A stretch of DNA of 64,000 nt from CAZMNF01 sp964567595 (GCA_964567595.1 CAZMNF010000004.1:1-64000), one strand, 5' to 3'; positions 33,070 through 41,273 are shown, numbered from the stretch's first letter. Notes: generated from the sequence alone by a model not told the origin. Numbers and translations are program-made.

Positions 33070-33816
33070 ATGGGCAAGCAACAGAATCAGAAGGCCAATC
33101 GGAGTGACAGCCGGGCAACCCAAAAGCAGGATCGAGATCAACAGGTGCAACGCCTGATCACCTACGTTGGCCTTGGCGCCGTGGCGTTGATCCTGGTCTT
33201 CGTGGGGATTTTCGTCCTGGACGACATCGGCTCGGGCATCACGGGCGAGACCGCGCTCAGCACCGAGGGCCAGCCGACCATGGGCGCGCCGGACGCGCCC
33301 GTGGAGGTCGTGGAGTTTGCCGACTTCAAGTGCCCGGCCTGCGCCGTCTTTAAAACCGACATCTTTCCCCAACTCAAGGCCAACTACATCGACACGGGCC
33401 GCATCCGCTTTTCCTTCTTGAACTTCCCGTTGCCCATCGGGGAGGACTCCTGGACTGCCGCCGTCGCGACCGAATGCGTCTATCATCAAGTGGGCAACGA
33501 GGCCTTTTGGGATTACTACAACGGGATCTTCGCCAACCAAGGCCCAGAACGCCAGGCCTGGGCAACGCCCGATCTGTTGGTCCAACTGGCTCAGGACTAC
33601 ATCAACCGGCCGATCGACTCGGGCGAGCTGCGCCGTTGCATCGTTGACGAGGACTATCGGACCGAGGCGGAGCGTGATCGCCAGATGGGCGTCAACGCCG
33701 AAATCCCGGGCACGCCGTCGATCTTCGTCGACGGCCAGAGGCTGAGCGACTTCCGCTACGGCACGATCGCCGGCGCCATCGATCAGGCTCTGGAACAGGC
33801 CAACGCCGCAGATTGA
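33070..33816 (+). CDS. membrane-anchored DsbA-like thiol oxidoreductase
   Basis: This is a 248-residue protein. A charged cytoplasmic N-terminus (1-28), one membrane helix (about 29-50) and a DsbA/thioredoxin domain outside. The active site CPAC is at 88-91 and the cis-proline loop GTPSIFVDG is near residue 218. Two extra cysteines (ATECVYH, LRRCIVD) are typical of the BdbD/DsbA-like group. It should form or shuffle disulfides in exported proteins, such as the cysteine-containing secreted proteins of this window. Confidence 0.88.
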   Translation: MGKQQNQKANRSDSRATQKQDRDQQVQRLITYVGLGAVALILVFVGIFVLDDIGSGITGETALSTEGQPTMGAPDAPVEVVEFADFKCPACAVFKTDIFPQLKANYIDTGRIRFSFLNFPLPIGEDSWTAAVATECVYHQVGNEAFWDYYNGIFANQGPERQAWATPDLLVQLAQDYINRPIDSGELRRCIVDEDYRTEAERDRQMGVNAEIPGTPSIFVDGQRLSDFRYGTIAGAIDQALEQANAAD

Positions 33817-34323
33817 CCGTCGAGCTCGACACGTCGGTCGCGGTGACGATCCTCAATTAAACCGACCGATCAGCTCGGCAGCCGGCGATGACGGGCAGGC
33901 GATCCCGGTCGCGCCGGCCACCTTGGAAGCGCAAGTTGCCCCCCGATGCCCCGAACAACACCGTCTTCGGCGTGTGCAGCGACGGATCGGGGCCGGATTC
34001 CGTCGATATCGGGCTCGGCTTCACGGTAGAATGGCCCCCTCATATAGGAAAATTGGCCCGCGTTCGACGACGTCGTCGCGCTCGGACAACGCCCGCGACG
34101 AGGACACCGGATAATCCCGCCAACGTCTGGACAGTTCGAGATTCGAGCCGTCGCGTTACCTCGCACGCATGGCCCCAGCGTGATACCCTGATGCCACAAG
34201 CTGAGGCGCTTCATGGAGTGGCCCAGTCATGGCGAGGCTGGGTCACTCGGCGTCTCCCTTGGCGCGAGGCGATCGTTTGATCGTTCGTCCGTTCCCCGTG
34301 ATGCGTTAGGAGCAAACCGACCC
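33817..34323. other. 507-base region without a supported gene
   Basis: It starts with the palindrome GTCGAGCTCGAC (33819-33830). Several frames are open for 100-130 codons on both strands, but their translations are Arg-rich and unconvincing. The right end holds TAGGAGC, the ribosome site of the racemase gene. Nothing else is recognised. Confidence 0.4.
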
Positions 34324-35019
34324 ATGAAAATTCTTGGCCTGATCGGCGGCATGAGTTCCGAATCCACCGTGCCGTATTATCAGATCATCAATCGGACCGT
34401 GAACGAACGCCTGGGCGGGCACCACTCGGCCCGCCTCCTGCTCTACAACGTCGACTTCGCGCCCATCGTGGCCAGCCTCAACGAGGCCCGCTGGCCGGAC
34501 GTCTTGAGCACCCTGGAATCGGCCGCCTGCGCCCTGGAGCGCGCAGGCGCCGAGGGGCTCGTCATCTGCACGAACACCATCCACGCCATCGCCCCGGATC
34601 TGGCCGCACGCATCGACATGCCCTTGCTGCACATCGTCGATCCCACAGCCGAAGCCGTGCGCCAAGCGGGCCTGGACACCGTGGGGCTGCTCGGCACGCG
34701 CTTCACCATGGAGGAGCCCTTCTTCCGCGAACGGCTGCGCGACCAACACGAGATCGAGGCGATGACTCCGGACGAGGCCGAGCGCGAGCTCATCCATCGC
34801 GTGATCTACGACGAACTCTGCCGCGGCGTCGTTCGCGAGGAATCCCGCCAGGCTTACCAGCGGATCATCGCCGACCTCGCCGCACAGGGTGCCCAAGGGA
34901 TCATCCTCGGATGCACGGAGATCTCGCTGCTGATCGGCCCGAACGACGCGTCCGTACCGACGTTCGACACCACCGAGCTCCACGCGCGATACGCCGCGAA
35001 CTGGGCGCTGGCCGAATAG
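34324..35019 (+). CDS. aspartate/glutamate racemase family protein
   Basis: This is a 231-residue, PLP-independent racemase. It begins MKILGLIGGMSSESTVPYYQ and has the paired catalytic cysteines in VICTNTIH and ILGCTEIS. This arrangement is typical of aspartate racemase (YgeA-like). It may supply D-aspartate or D-glutamate to the cell wall, or detoxify amino acids. The start is ATG 34324 after TAGGAGC; the longer reading frame from 34213 is not used. Confidence 0.88.
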   Translation: MKILGLIGGMSSESTVPYYQIINRTVNERLGGHHSARLLLYNVDFAPIVASLNEARWPDVLSTLESAACALERAGAEGLVICTNTIHAIAPDLAARIDMPLLHIVDPTAEAVRQAGLDTVGLLGTRFTMEEPFFRERLRDQHEIEAMTPDEAERELIHRVIYDELCRGVVREESRQAYQRIIADLAAQGAQGIILGCTEISLLIGPNDASVPTFDTTELHARYAANWALAE

Positions 35020-35058
35020 ACGTCAGCTCGCTCCCCAATGGACAGACCCCGTTGATTG

Positions 35059-35922
35059 ATGCTCTGGCTTGTGCTCGCGTTCGGCTCAGCCCTTTTCGAG
35101 TCGCTCAAGGACCTGTTCAGCAAGAAGGGACTCCAACAGATCGATCCCTACATCGTCGCCTGGGCGATGCCGCTCTACGCCCTTCCCTTTCTGCTGGCGA
35201 CGTTGCCCGTCATCGAGGTTCCGGAGATCGGCCCCCGCTTCTGGCCGGCGCTCGCGGGCAGCGGCCTCATGAACGTCGGCGCGGCCGTGTTGTTCATGAA
35301 AGCCATTCAGCGGTCAGATCTCTCAGTTACTGTGCCGCTCGTGACGTTTACGCCCATCTTTCTGCTCGCCACCTCGCCGATCATGGTGGGCGAATTCCCG
35401 CGCCCGCTCGGGCTGGCGGGCGTCGTGCTGATCGTGCTCGGCTCCTACGCGCTGCACCTGCGCGAATGGCGCAACGGCATCCTTGCGCCGTTTCGCGCCC
35501 TCTTGGCCGACCGCGGGCCGCAACTGATGCTCTTGGCCGCGTTGCTGTGGAGCGTCACGGCCAACTTCGACAAGATCGCGATCCAGGCCTCCTCGCCGCG
35601 CTTCTACGCCGTGGCGGTGATCGCGTTCGTGGCGACGGCGCTGGGCCCGATCGCGATCTGGCGCAGCCAGGGCCAGGCCCGTGTCGTTGTCACGCGCTGG
35701 CGGGCGTTATTGCCGGTGGGCTTCTTCGTCGCGCTGACGCTGAGCGTGCAGTTCACGGCGATCAGCCTGGCGCTGGTCGCCTACGTGATCGCCATTAAGC
35801 GCCTCAGCACGGTGCTCTCCGTGCTCTGGGGGCACCTCGTCTTCGGCGAGCGCGGCGTGGGCGAGCGGGCGCTCGGCGCGGGCGTGATGGTGGTTGGGGT
35901 GTTTCTGATTGCGGTGTCGTGA
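35059..35922 (+). CDS. EamA/DMT-family transporter
   Basis: This is a 287-residue membrane protein with ten hydrophobic segments in two EamA halves (about 1-135 and 150-287). The C-terminal half keeps VIAIKRLSTVLSVLWGHLVFGE, a standard EamA motif. It should export or import a small metabolite; the substrate is unknown. The last 83 bases of the gene are repeated exactly at 36893-36975, beyond a toxin-antitoxin pair. Confidence 0.87.
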   Translation: MLWLVLAFGSALFESLKDLFSKKGLQQIDPYIVAWAMPLYALPFLLATLPVIEVPEIGPRFWPALAGSGLMNVGAAVLFMKAIQRSDLSVTVPLVTFTPIFLLATSPIMVGEFPRPLGLAGVVLIVLGSYALHLREWRNGILAPFRALLADRGPQLMLLAALLWSVTANFDKIAIQASSPRFYAVAVIAFVATALGPIAIWRSQGQARVVVTRWRALLPVGFFVALTLSVQFTAISLALVAYVIAIKRLSTVLSVLWGHLVFGERGVGERALGAGVMVVGVFLIAVS

Positions 35923-35970
35923 TCACGACACCGCTCGAAATTCCGTCCTGTGCCGCCTCGCGACTGGAGA

Positions 35971-35998
35971 TTGACAAGGTCGAGGAAGGCGTTATGCT
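35971..35998 (+). promoter_or_regulatory. promoter of the AbrB-PIN toxin-antitoxin operon
   Basis: TTGACA (35971-35976, perfect -35) and TATGCT (35993-35998) have a 16-base spacer, just upstream of the palindrome at 36000. Confidence 0.6.
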
Positions 35999-35999
35999 G

Positions 36000-36014
36000 T
36001 TCCTAGACTAGGAA
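36000..36014. promoter_or_regulatory. 15-bp palindromic operator
   Basis: TTCCTAG-A-CTAGGAA is a perfect 7-base inverted repeat covering the predicted transcription start. This is the expected place for an antitoxin to repress its own operon. Confidence 0.6.
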
Positions 36015-36016
36015 TT

Positions 36017-36105
36017 TACTGATCACCGCGAAAGACGGGTTAAGCGATGACCGCGACGTAGGCGCTAGCGGACATGGCGTCACTCGACTCATGCAGTGGT
36101 CAATA
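36017..36105. repeat. MITE-like repeat, copy A
   Basis: This 89-base element begins TACTGATCACCGC and ends GCAGTGGTCAATA; the ends are imperfect inverted repeats (10 of 13). A second copy lies at 45574-45665 with the same ends and most of the interior (CGCGAAAGA, AAGCGAT, ACGTAGGCG). It carries no gene. Confidence 0.65.
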
Positions 36106-36124
36106 GTAATCACGGGGGCCTACG

Positions 36125-36418
36125 ATGCCGATCGTCAAGATCACCCGAAACCGCCAAGTCACGATCCCGAAGGAACTCTTTGAACAACTGGATCTCCACC
36201 AGGGGGCCTACGTCGAAATCTCGCGCGACGGCGATCAACTGATCTTGCGGCCCAAGGAGCTGATCGACCGTCAACGTGAGGATGCGAAGCAAGCGTTCTT
36301 TGAGACCGTCGATCGTATCTGGGAACGCAACCGCGATGTCGATCCCGAACGGATCGAACGGGAAGTCGAGAAGGCCCTCGATGAGGTACGCGATCGCGGG
36401 TCCGCGGACTCAGACTGA
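36125..36418 (+). CDS. AbrB/MazE-type antitoxin
   Basis: This is a 97-residue protein. A SpoVT-AbrB swapped-hairpin DNA-binding domain (about 3-47: IVKITRNRQVTIPKELFEQL) is followed by a helical charged tail that should wrap the toxin. It is encoded 12 bases before a PIN toxin and probably represses the operon through the palindrome at 36000-36014. Confidence 0.87.
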   Translation: MPIVKITRNRQVTIPKELFEQLDLHQGAYVEISRDGDQLILRPKELIDRQREDAKQAFFETVDRIWERNRDVDPERIEREVEKALDEVRDRGSADSD

Positions 36419-36430
36419 CGCGGCAATCCG

Positions 36431-36859
36431 ATGGTCCGCGTCGTTCTCGACACGAACGTCCTCGTCAGCGCAACGATTTCTCCTGAAGGGGCATCAGCCC
36501 GCATCCTGCAAGTTTGGCGTGACGGTGACATTGAACTCGCGACATCGTTCCCCTTGCTGAGCGAGTTCAAAACCGTCCTCTCGCGTCCGCGCATCCAGAA
36601 GCATCAGTGGATGAGGACCGACGAGATCGACGCGCTACAGAATGACCTACAGGATGCAGCGATCGTGGGGTCCGGCGAGCGGCTCGTCACCGTCATTGAG
36701 GATGATCCCGACGACGACTGGGTCCTCAACGCCGCGCTCGAAACCGACGCAGACTTGATCATCAGCGGCGATCCACATCTCACCGACCTCCATCAATACG
36801 AAGGAATCGACATCCTCACCCCGACTGAGTTCATGGGACGTTTGGAGACTTCCGAATGA
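36431..36859 (+). CDS. PIN-domain toxin (COG1569 type)
   Basis: This is a 142-residue predicted ribonuclease toxin. The PIN acidic residues are present: Asp7 in VVLDTNVLV, Glu45 in LLSEFKTVL, the Asp cluster at 91-96 and Asp114 in IISGDPHL. The partner antitoxin is just upstream. Such toxins cleave RNA when the antitoxin is degraded. Homology to the EamA gene tail starts right after its stop. Confidence 0.87.
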   Translation: MVRVVLDTNVLVSATISPEGASARILQVWRDGDIELATSFPLLSEFKTVLSRPRIQKHQWMRTDEIDALQNDLQDAAIVGSGERLVTVIEDDPDDDWVLNAALETDADLIISGDPHLTDLHQYEGIDILTPTEFMGRLETSE

Positions 36860-36975
36860 GCATGTTGCTGAGCGTCCTCTGAGGGCATCTCATCTTCGGC
36901 GAGCGCGGCGTGGGCGAGCGGGCGCTCGGCGCGGGCGTGATGGTGGTTGGGGTGTTTCTGATTGCGGTGTCGTGA
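36860..36975 (+). pseudogene. 3'-end fragment of a second EamA transporter gene
   Basis: About 116 bases match the end of the EamA gene at 35806-35922. The last 83 bases, including the stop, are identical (35840-35922 = 36893-36975), and the part before them is diverged and lacks a start. It is a duplicated tail left beyond the inserted toxin-antitoxin pair. Confidence 0.85.
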
Positions 36976-37000
36976 GCAACATTCATTGGCACCAAAGACT

Positions 37001-37042
37001 TGCGTCAATCATCACCACGGTTGAATGGTGCCAGATGACGCA
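37001..37042. repeat. stem-loop between EamA relic and IS element
   Basis: The outer stem TGCGTCA (37001-37007) / TGACGCA (37036-37042) and inner CACCA (37013-37017) / TGGTG (37026-37030) form a nested hairpin in otherwise empty DNA. Confidence 0.5.
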
Positions 37043-37134
37043 GGAGGTGATATCAATTCTCCGCTGGGCAATCCATGTCGAAAAGTAAGAGCACCTAACA
37101 AAACCGGGGGATGAGATGCTACGGTGGTCCCACG

Positions 37135-37590
37135 ATGGCGAAGCCGTTACTGCCGGACGAGCTGTGGGCGGAGATCGAGCCGTTGCTGCCGCCGGAACCG
37201 CCAAAGCCGAAGGGCGGACGGCCGCGCATTTCGGATCGGGCGGCGCTGACCGGTATGCTGTTCGTGCTCAGAAGCGGGATCGCTTGGGAGCTGCTGCCCC
37301 AGGAGATGGGATGTGGCTCCGGGATGACCTGCTGGCGACGGCTACAGGAATGGCACCAAGCTGGGGTGTGGGACGACCTCGTTCAGCTGTTGCAGCGCCG
37401 CCTGGGCGAGGCGGATCGGATCGATGGGAGCCGGGCATCGTTGGACGCCCAGAGCGTACCTGCTCCAAAAGGGGGCGAAAACCGGGCCGAACCCGACCGA
37501 CCGCGGCAAGCGAGGCACGAAACACCACCTCCTCGTCGACCACCACGGCCTCCCGCTCGGGGTGACGAGCTCCGGGGCGAACGTGCATGA
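37135..37590 (+). CDS. IS5-family transposase, N-terminal frame (orfA)
   Basis: This is a 151-codon frame. It has the N-terminal DUF4096-like DNA-binding region (LLPDELWAEIEPLLPPEPP) and RSGIAWELLPQEMGCGSGMTCW, then the first catalytic region (RIDGSRASLDAQS). After about residue 112 the sequence loses homology, marking the frameshift to orfB at an AAAAGGGGG run (37467-37475). The full product should be an active DDE transposase if the shift occurs. Confidence 0.85.
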   Translation: MAKPLLPDELWAEIEPLLPPEPPKPKGGRPRISDRAALTGMLFVLRSGIAWELLPQEMGCGSGMTCWRRLQEWHQAGVWDDLVQLLQRRLGEADRIDGSRASLDAQSVPAPKGGENRAEPDRPRQARHETPPPRRPPRPPARGDELRGERA

Positions 37591-37939
37591 CTCCCGGATG
37601 CTGGAGGCGATCCTGGACGTCGTGACGCCTATCAAGAAACCGCGTCGCGGACGGCCTCGTAAGCGACCGAAGAAGCTGCATGCGGACAAAGCGTATGACG
37701 CGGAATCCTGCCGACGTGCCTGTGGCCATCGTGGCATTGTTCCCCGGATTGCGTGGCGTGGGGTCGAGATTTCCGCGAGACTCGGCCAACATCGCTGGAT
37801 GGTGGAGCGGACCTTTGCTTGGCTCAACCGCTACCGGCGACTGCGGGTGCGGGATGAGCGACGGGCTGACATCCATGAAGCGTTCCTCAACCTGGGCTCG
37901 GCGCTCGTGTTGTTCAACCGGGTCCAAGAGTTCTGTTAG
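37424..37939 (+). CDS. IS5-family transposase, C-terminal frame (orfB)
   Basis: This frame carries the rest of the DDE domain: GKRGTKHHLLVDHHGLPL, then LHADKAYDAE (second Asp) and HRWMVERTFAWLNRYRRLRV (catalytic Glu). Its own first codons before KGAKTGPNPTDRG are out of homology, so expression is expected by a +1 frameshift from orfA rather than from a separate start. Confidence 0.85.
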   Translation: MGAGHRWTPRAYLLQKGAKTGPNPTDRGKRGTKHHLLVDHHGLPLGVTSSGANVHDSRMLEAILDVVTPIKKPRRGRPRKRPKKLHADKAYDAESCRRACGHRGIVPRIAWRGVEISARLGQHRWMVERTFAWLNRYRRLRVRDERRADIHEAFLNLGSALVLFNRVQEFC

Positions 37940-37985
37940 ATGCTCTTAGCTTCGTGACGCTAGCTGAAAACAGAGTCATCGCTCC

Positions 37986-38013
37986 TTGACACCACTATCC
38001 CCCTTGATAAGCT
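37986..38013 (+). promoter_or_regulatory. promoter of the UPF0175-PIN-like pair
   Basis: TTGACA (37986-37991) and TAAGCT (38008-38013) have a 16-base spacer. Confidence 0.45.
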
Positions 38014-38057
38014 GAATCGGAATCGTTTGCTCCGTCCTTATGCGCACGGACCGATTC
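38014..38057 (+). promoter_or_regulatory. nested inverted repeat in the leader of the second toxin-antitoxin pair
   Basis: GAATCGG (38014-38020) pairs with CCGATTC (38051-38057), and inside it TCCGT (38031-38035) pairs with ACGGA (38046-38050). It lies between promoter and start codon, where an operator or mRNA stem would act. Confidence 0.45.
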
Positions 38058-38081
38058 TCACGATCGAAGGGAGGCAATGCC

Positions 38082-38351
38082 GTGGCCACCAAGAAGGTTG
38101 AACTCCACCTCCCCGAAGGCCTGTTCGACGCTCTGGGCGGTGAGAAAGACGCAGAACGGAAAGCCCTCCAGGCCTTACTGCTCTCCCTCATCCAAGAGGG
38201 GGAAGTCACCGCCTCATACGCGGCGGAAGTGCTCGGCATCAGCTATCACCAGATGTTGGATATCATGGCCGAGCACAACGTTGCGCTGGTCAACTACAGC
38301 CCGGACGAACTCGCAGAGGAGATTGAAAACCTGAACAAGCTTCTCGATTGA
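38082..38351 (+). CDS. UPF0175 family antitoxin
   Basis: This is an 89-residue protein of the UPF0175 family, with a short beta strand and helices including TASYAAEVLGISYHQMLDIM, a winged-helix-like DNA-binding segment. It starts at GTG 38082 after GAAGGGAGG. It is paired with a downstream DUF3368 PIN-like gene, the usual arrangement of this toxin-antitoxin type. Confidence 0.83.
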   Translation: MATKKVELHLPEGLFDALGGEKDAERKALQALLLSLIQEGEVTASYAAEVLGISYHQMLDIMAEHNVALVNYSPDELAEEIENLNKLLD

Positions 38352-38359
38352 GCCCACCT

Positions 38360-38866
38360 ATGGTTGTGGTGTCCGACGCAAGCCCGCTCGTTATCCTGTC
38401 CAAGATCGGACACTTCACTCTGCTGAGGGAACTCTTCGCTGAGATTCAACTCCCGGAAGCCATCGATGACGAGGTCACCCAAGCGGGCTCGGGCCAACCG
38501 GGCAGCCAAGATCTTGCCGATGCCCGCAGCGTTTGGGTAACGGTGCATCCCACTCCGCTCCCCGAACCGCGTGAACGGCTCAGACAACATCAGGGCCTAA
38601 GCCAACAGGATACCTCGGTCATCGTTCTCGCGGAGGCATTGGCGGCCGATCTTATTCTCGTGGACGAACGTCCCCTGCGAAGGACGGCTCGTGCCAAAGG
38701 GTTCACGGTGACCGGCGTCGGCGGGATTCTCCATCGGGCGAAACGGGAGAACCTTGTCGCGAGCCTGCATGAGCCGCTCGATCACGCGATCGCCGAAGGC
38801 CTTTATCTCTCCGATCCCCTCCGAGACTATCTGTTGCAGCTCGCTGGAGAAACAGACCAGGACTGA
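38360..38866 (+). CDS. DUF3368 PIN-like toxin
   Basis: This is a 168-residue predicted nuclease. It begins VVVSDASPLVILSKIG, with the first acidic residue in SDASPL, and keeps LSQQDTSVIVLAEALAADLILVDE in the middle, where Asp and Glu complete a PIN-like site. The start is ATG 38360; a TTG at 38348 overlapping the antitoxin stop is also possible. It is expected to be an RNA-cleaving toxin held by the UPF0175 protein. Confidence 0.83.
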   Translation: MVVVSDASPLVILSKIGHFTLLRELFAEIQLPEAIDDEVTQAGSGQPGSQDLADARSVWVTVHPTPLPEPRERLRQHQGLSQQDTSVIVLAEALAADLILVDERPLRRTARAKGFTVTGVGGILHRAKRENLVASLHEPLDHAIAEGLYLSDPLRDYLLQLAGETDQD

Positions 38867-38867
38867 A

Positions 38868-40076
38868 CTACGCCCCCAACGCCCGATCCAAATCCGCCAT
38901 CAGGTCCTCGGGATCTTCGATCCCCACCGAAAGTCGGATCAGCCCGTCGGTGATCCCCTTCGCCTCGCGCTCGGCCTTCGGCGTGATGTAGTTCGTCGTC
39001 GAGGCCGGATGCGTGACCAGCGTCTTGACGTCGCCGAGGCTGACGGCCTGCGTGCAGATCTCGACGTTGTCGATCAGATCCACGCCCGCTTGATAGCCGC
39101 CCTTCAATTCAAAACTCACCATGCCGCCGTAGCCGCCCTTCATCTGGCGGCGAGCGGTCTGATGGCCGGGATGGTCGGTCAGCGCCGGATGGAAGACGCG
39201 AGCCACCTTCGGGCGATTGTCCAGATGGAAGGCGATCTGCTGGGCGCCCTCGTTGTGCCGGGCCATGCGGAGCCCGAGCGTCCGGATCCCGCGCAGCGTC
39301 AGCCAAGCCGTCATGGGGCTCATGACCCCGCCCAGGTCGCGATGCAAGCTCCGAATGTTGTCGACGAGATCGCGACGGCCCATGATCGCCCCGCCGAGCG
39401 TGTCACCGTGGCCCGAGAGGTACTTCGTCGTCGCGTGCAGCGCTAAGTCGATGCCGAGGCTGAGCGGTTGTTGGTTGTAGGGCGTGGCGAAGGTATTGTC
39501 GATCATCGTCCAGAGGTCGTGCGCCTGGGCCAGGTCGGCCACCGCCGCGATGTCGGTGATCTCCAGCGTCGGGTTGCTCGGCGTCTCAATGTAGACGAGC
39601 TTCGTCTCGGGGCGAATCGCCTCGGCAACGTTGTCAACGTGGGTCGGATCGACGAACGTCGTCTCGATCCCCAGTTCCGGCATCTTCCCGTTCAGAAAAT
39701 GCATCGTGCCGGAGTAGAGCTGGTGCCCCGCCACGACGTGGTCGCCCTGGCTCAGGGCGGCCATCAGGGACGTCGTGATGGCCGCCATGCCGCTGGAGGT
39801 CGCGATGGCGGCTTCGGCCCCTTCGAGCGTCGCCAGCTTGGCCTCCAGAGCCTCCACCGTCGGGTTGCCCCAGCGGGAGTAGAGATAGACCCCGCGCTCG
39901 CCCGACTGGATCCCCTCGGTGACGCGCGCGGTCTCGTCGGACGAGCCGGGCGCGAACGTGCTGGTCTGATAGATCGGCACGTCGACCGAGCCCGTCGTCG
40001 GATCGACGGCCTCGCCGGCGTGGACGGCGTCGGTGTCGAAGCCCGTCTCGGAGCGCTGATCCGCCCGGTCGGTCAT
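38868..40076 (-). CDS. trans-sulfuration PLP enzyme (MetB/MetC/MGL family)
   Basis: This is a 402-residue Cys/Met-metabolism enzyme with the PLP lysine in HATTKYLSGHGD and the N-terminal VPIYQTSTF and YSRWGNPT motifs. Family members are cystathionine gamma-synthase, cystathionine lyases, homocysteine synthase and methionine gamma-lyase; sequence alone does not decide. It overlaps the aminotransferase stop by ATGA, so the two act in linked amino-acid metabolism. Confidence 0.88.
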   Translation of the reverse strand: MTDRADQRSETGFDTDAVHAGEAVDPTTGSVDVPIYQTSTFAPGSSDETARVTEGIQSGERGVYLYSRWGNPTVEALEAKLATLEGAEAAIATSSGMAAITTSLMAALSQGDHVVAGHQLYSGTMHFLNGKMPELGIETTFVDPTHVDNVAEAIRPETKLVYIETPSNPTLEITDIAAVADLAQAHDLWTMIDNTFATPYNQQPLSLGIDLALHATTKYLSGHGDTLGGAIMGRRDLVDNIRSLHRDLGGVMSPMTAWLTLRGIRTLGLRMARHNEGAQQIAFHLDNRPKVARVFHPALTDHPGHQTARRQMKGGYGGMVSFELKGGYQAGVDLIDNVEICTQAVSLGDVKTLVTHPASTTNYITPKAEREAKGITDGLIRLSVGIEDPEDLMADLDRALGA

Positions 40077-41236
40077 GCCAGCACCTTTCGCAGTCGCTGG
40101 AGCCCTTCCTCGATCTCCGCCATCGAGGCGGCATAGGAGAAGCGCACATGCCCGTCACGGCCGAACGCCAACCCGGTGACGGTCACGAGCCCGGCCTCCT
40201 CCAACAGATGCGTGGCGAACGCCGTGGCGTCGGGGATGTCGTCCGTCAGGTGGTCGCTGATGTCGGGGAAAACGTAGAACGCCCCCTGGGGCGTGTTGCA
40301 CGACACGCCCGGCAGCTCGTTCAGCCCCTCGACGATGACGTCGCGGCGCTCGCGATAGGCGCCGATCATGTCCGCGACACACGACTGATCGCCCGTGAGG
40401 GCCTCCACGGCCGCTTTCTGCGCGATGGAGGTCGGGTTGGAGGTCGACTGGCTCTGGATCTTCTCCATGGCTTTGATGACTTCCGAGGGACCCGCTGCCC
40501 AGCCGACCCGCCAGCCCGTCATGGCATACGTCTTGGAGCACGATCCGACGATGATCACGTGGTCGTCCTCGAACTCGGCCGCCGACAAGGGCTGGCCCTC
40601 GTAGATGAAGCGCTCGTAGGTCTCGTCGGAAATGAGATACGCGTCGTGCTCGCGCGCCAACTCGACCATCTTTCCCAGCTCGTCGCGCTCGATGACCGCG
40701 CCCGAGGGGTTGTTCGGAAAATTGAGGATGATCAGTTTGGTGCGCTCGTTCAGCACGGATGCCAGGTCGTCAGCCGTGATGGCAAACTCCTGGTCAGACG
40801 AGGGATCGACTTGGACGACCTCCGCACCGCAGAGCACCGCCTGTTGCGGGAACGTGACCCAGTAGGGCGCGGGCAGCACGACCTCGTCGCCGTCGTCGAG
40901 CAGCGCCAGCGCCGCGTTGAACAGCGCCTGCTTGCCGCCGACGCTGATCACGACCTCGGTCCGGGGATCGAACGACGCGCCCGAGTCGCGCTCGTACTTC
41001 GTCGCCACGGCCTCGCGCAGCTCGGCGATGCCGCCGGCGCTCGTGTAGCCCGTAAAGTTGTCGTCGATCGCGCGTTGGGCAGCTCGTTTGATGTGATCGG
41101 GGGTCGGAAAATCGGGCTCGCCGATGCCGAAGTTGACGAGCTTGGCGCCCTCGGCCCGCAGCTCCGCCGCGCGGGCCTGCACGGCCATCGTCGCGGAGGG
41201 CGCAAGGCGGGAGACGCGTTGGGACAGGGCCGGCAT
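40073..41236 (-). CDS. class I aminotransferase (aspartate aminotransferase type)
   Basis: This is a 387-residue PLP aminotransferase. FGIGEPDFPTPDHIK is the subgroup-I N-terminal motif, with NFPNNPSGAV, the PLP lysine in SCSKTYAMTGWRVGW and the C-terminal Arg in HVRFSYA. It should interconvert aspartate/oxaloacetate or related pairs. The start ATG 41236 lies 9 bases after AAGGAG; the ATG at 41242 is too close. A strong promoter lies at 41274-41303. Confidence 0.9.
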   Translation of the reverse strand: MPALSQRVSRLAPSATMAVQARAAELRAEGAKLVNFGIGEPDFPTPDHIKRAAQRAIDDNFTGYTSAGGIAELREAVATKYERDSGASFDPRTEVVISVGGKQALFNAALALLDDGDEVVLPAPYWVTFPQQAVLCGAEVVQVDPSSDQEFAITADDLASVLNERTKLIILNFPNNPSGAVIERDELGKMVELAREHDAYLISDETYERFIYEGQPLSAAEFEDDHVIIVGSCSKTYAMTGWRVGWAAGPSEVIKAMEKIQSQSTSNPTSIAQKAAVEALTGDQSCVADMIGAYRERRDVIVEGLNELPGVSCNTPQGAFYVFPDISDHLTDDIPDATAFATHLLEEAGLVTVTGLAFGRDGHVRFSYAASMAEIEEGLQRLRKVLA

Positions 41237-41273
41237 GGGCATCCACTCCTTGGGCAAAACTCGGAAAACAAAT

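Larger units (their letters stand above)
37086..37948 (+). mobile_element. IS5-family insertion sequence (IS427-like), about 863 bp
   Basis: Terminal inverted repeats TAAGAGCACCTAACAAAA (left, 37086) and, read inward, TAAGAGCATCTAACAGAA (right, ending 37948) match at 16 of 18 positions. Two overlapping frames encode the transposase, joined by a frameshift. Size and layout fit the IS427 group of the IS5 family. The target duplication could not be separated from the symmetric TAA/TTA ends. Confidence 0.85.

Noticed and set aside
33819..33830. Palindrome GTCGAGCTCGAC as terminator of the DsbA-like gene
   Set aside because: No loop space and no T-run; probably a chance restriction-site-like palindrome.
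33888..34280. 130-codon + frame and 114-codon - frame in an intergenic region
   Set aside because: Arg/Pro-rich composition, no ribosome site and no recognisable domain; left as non-coding.
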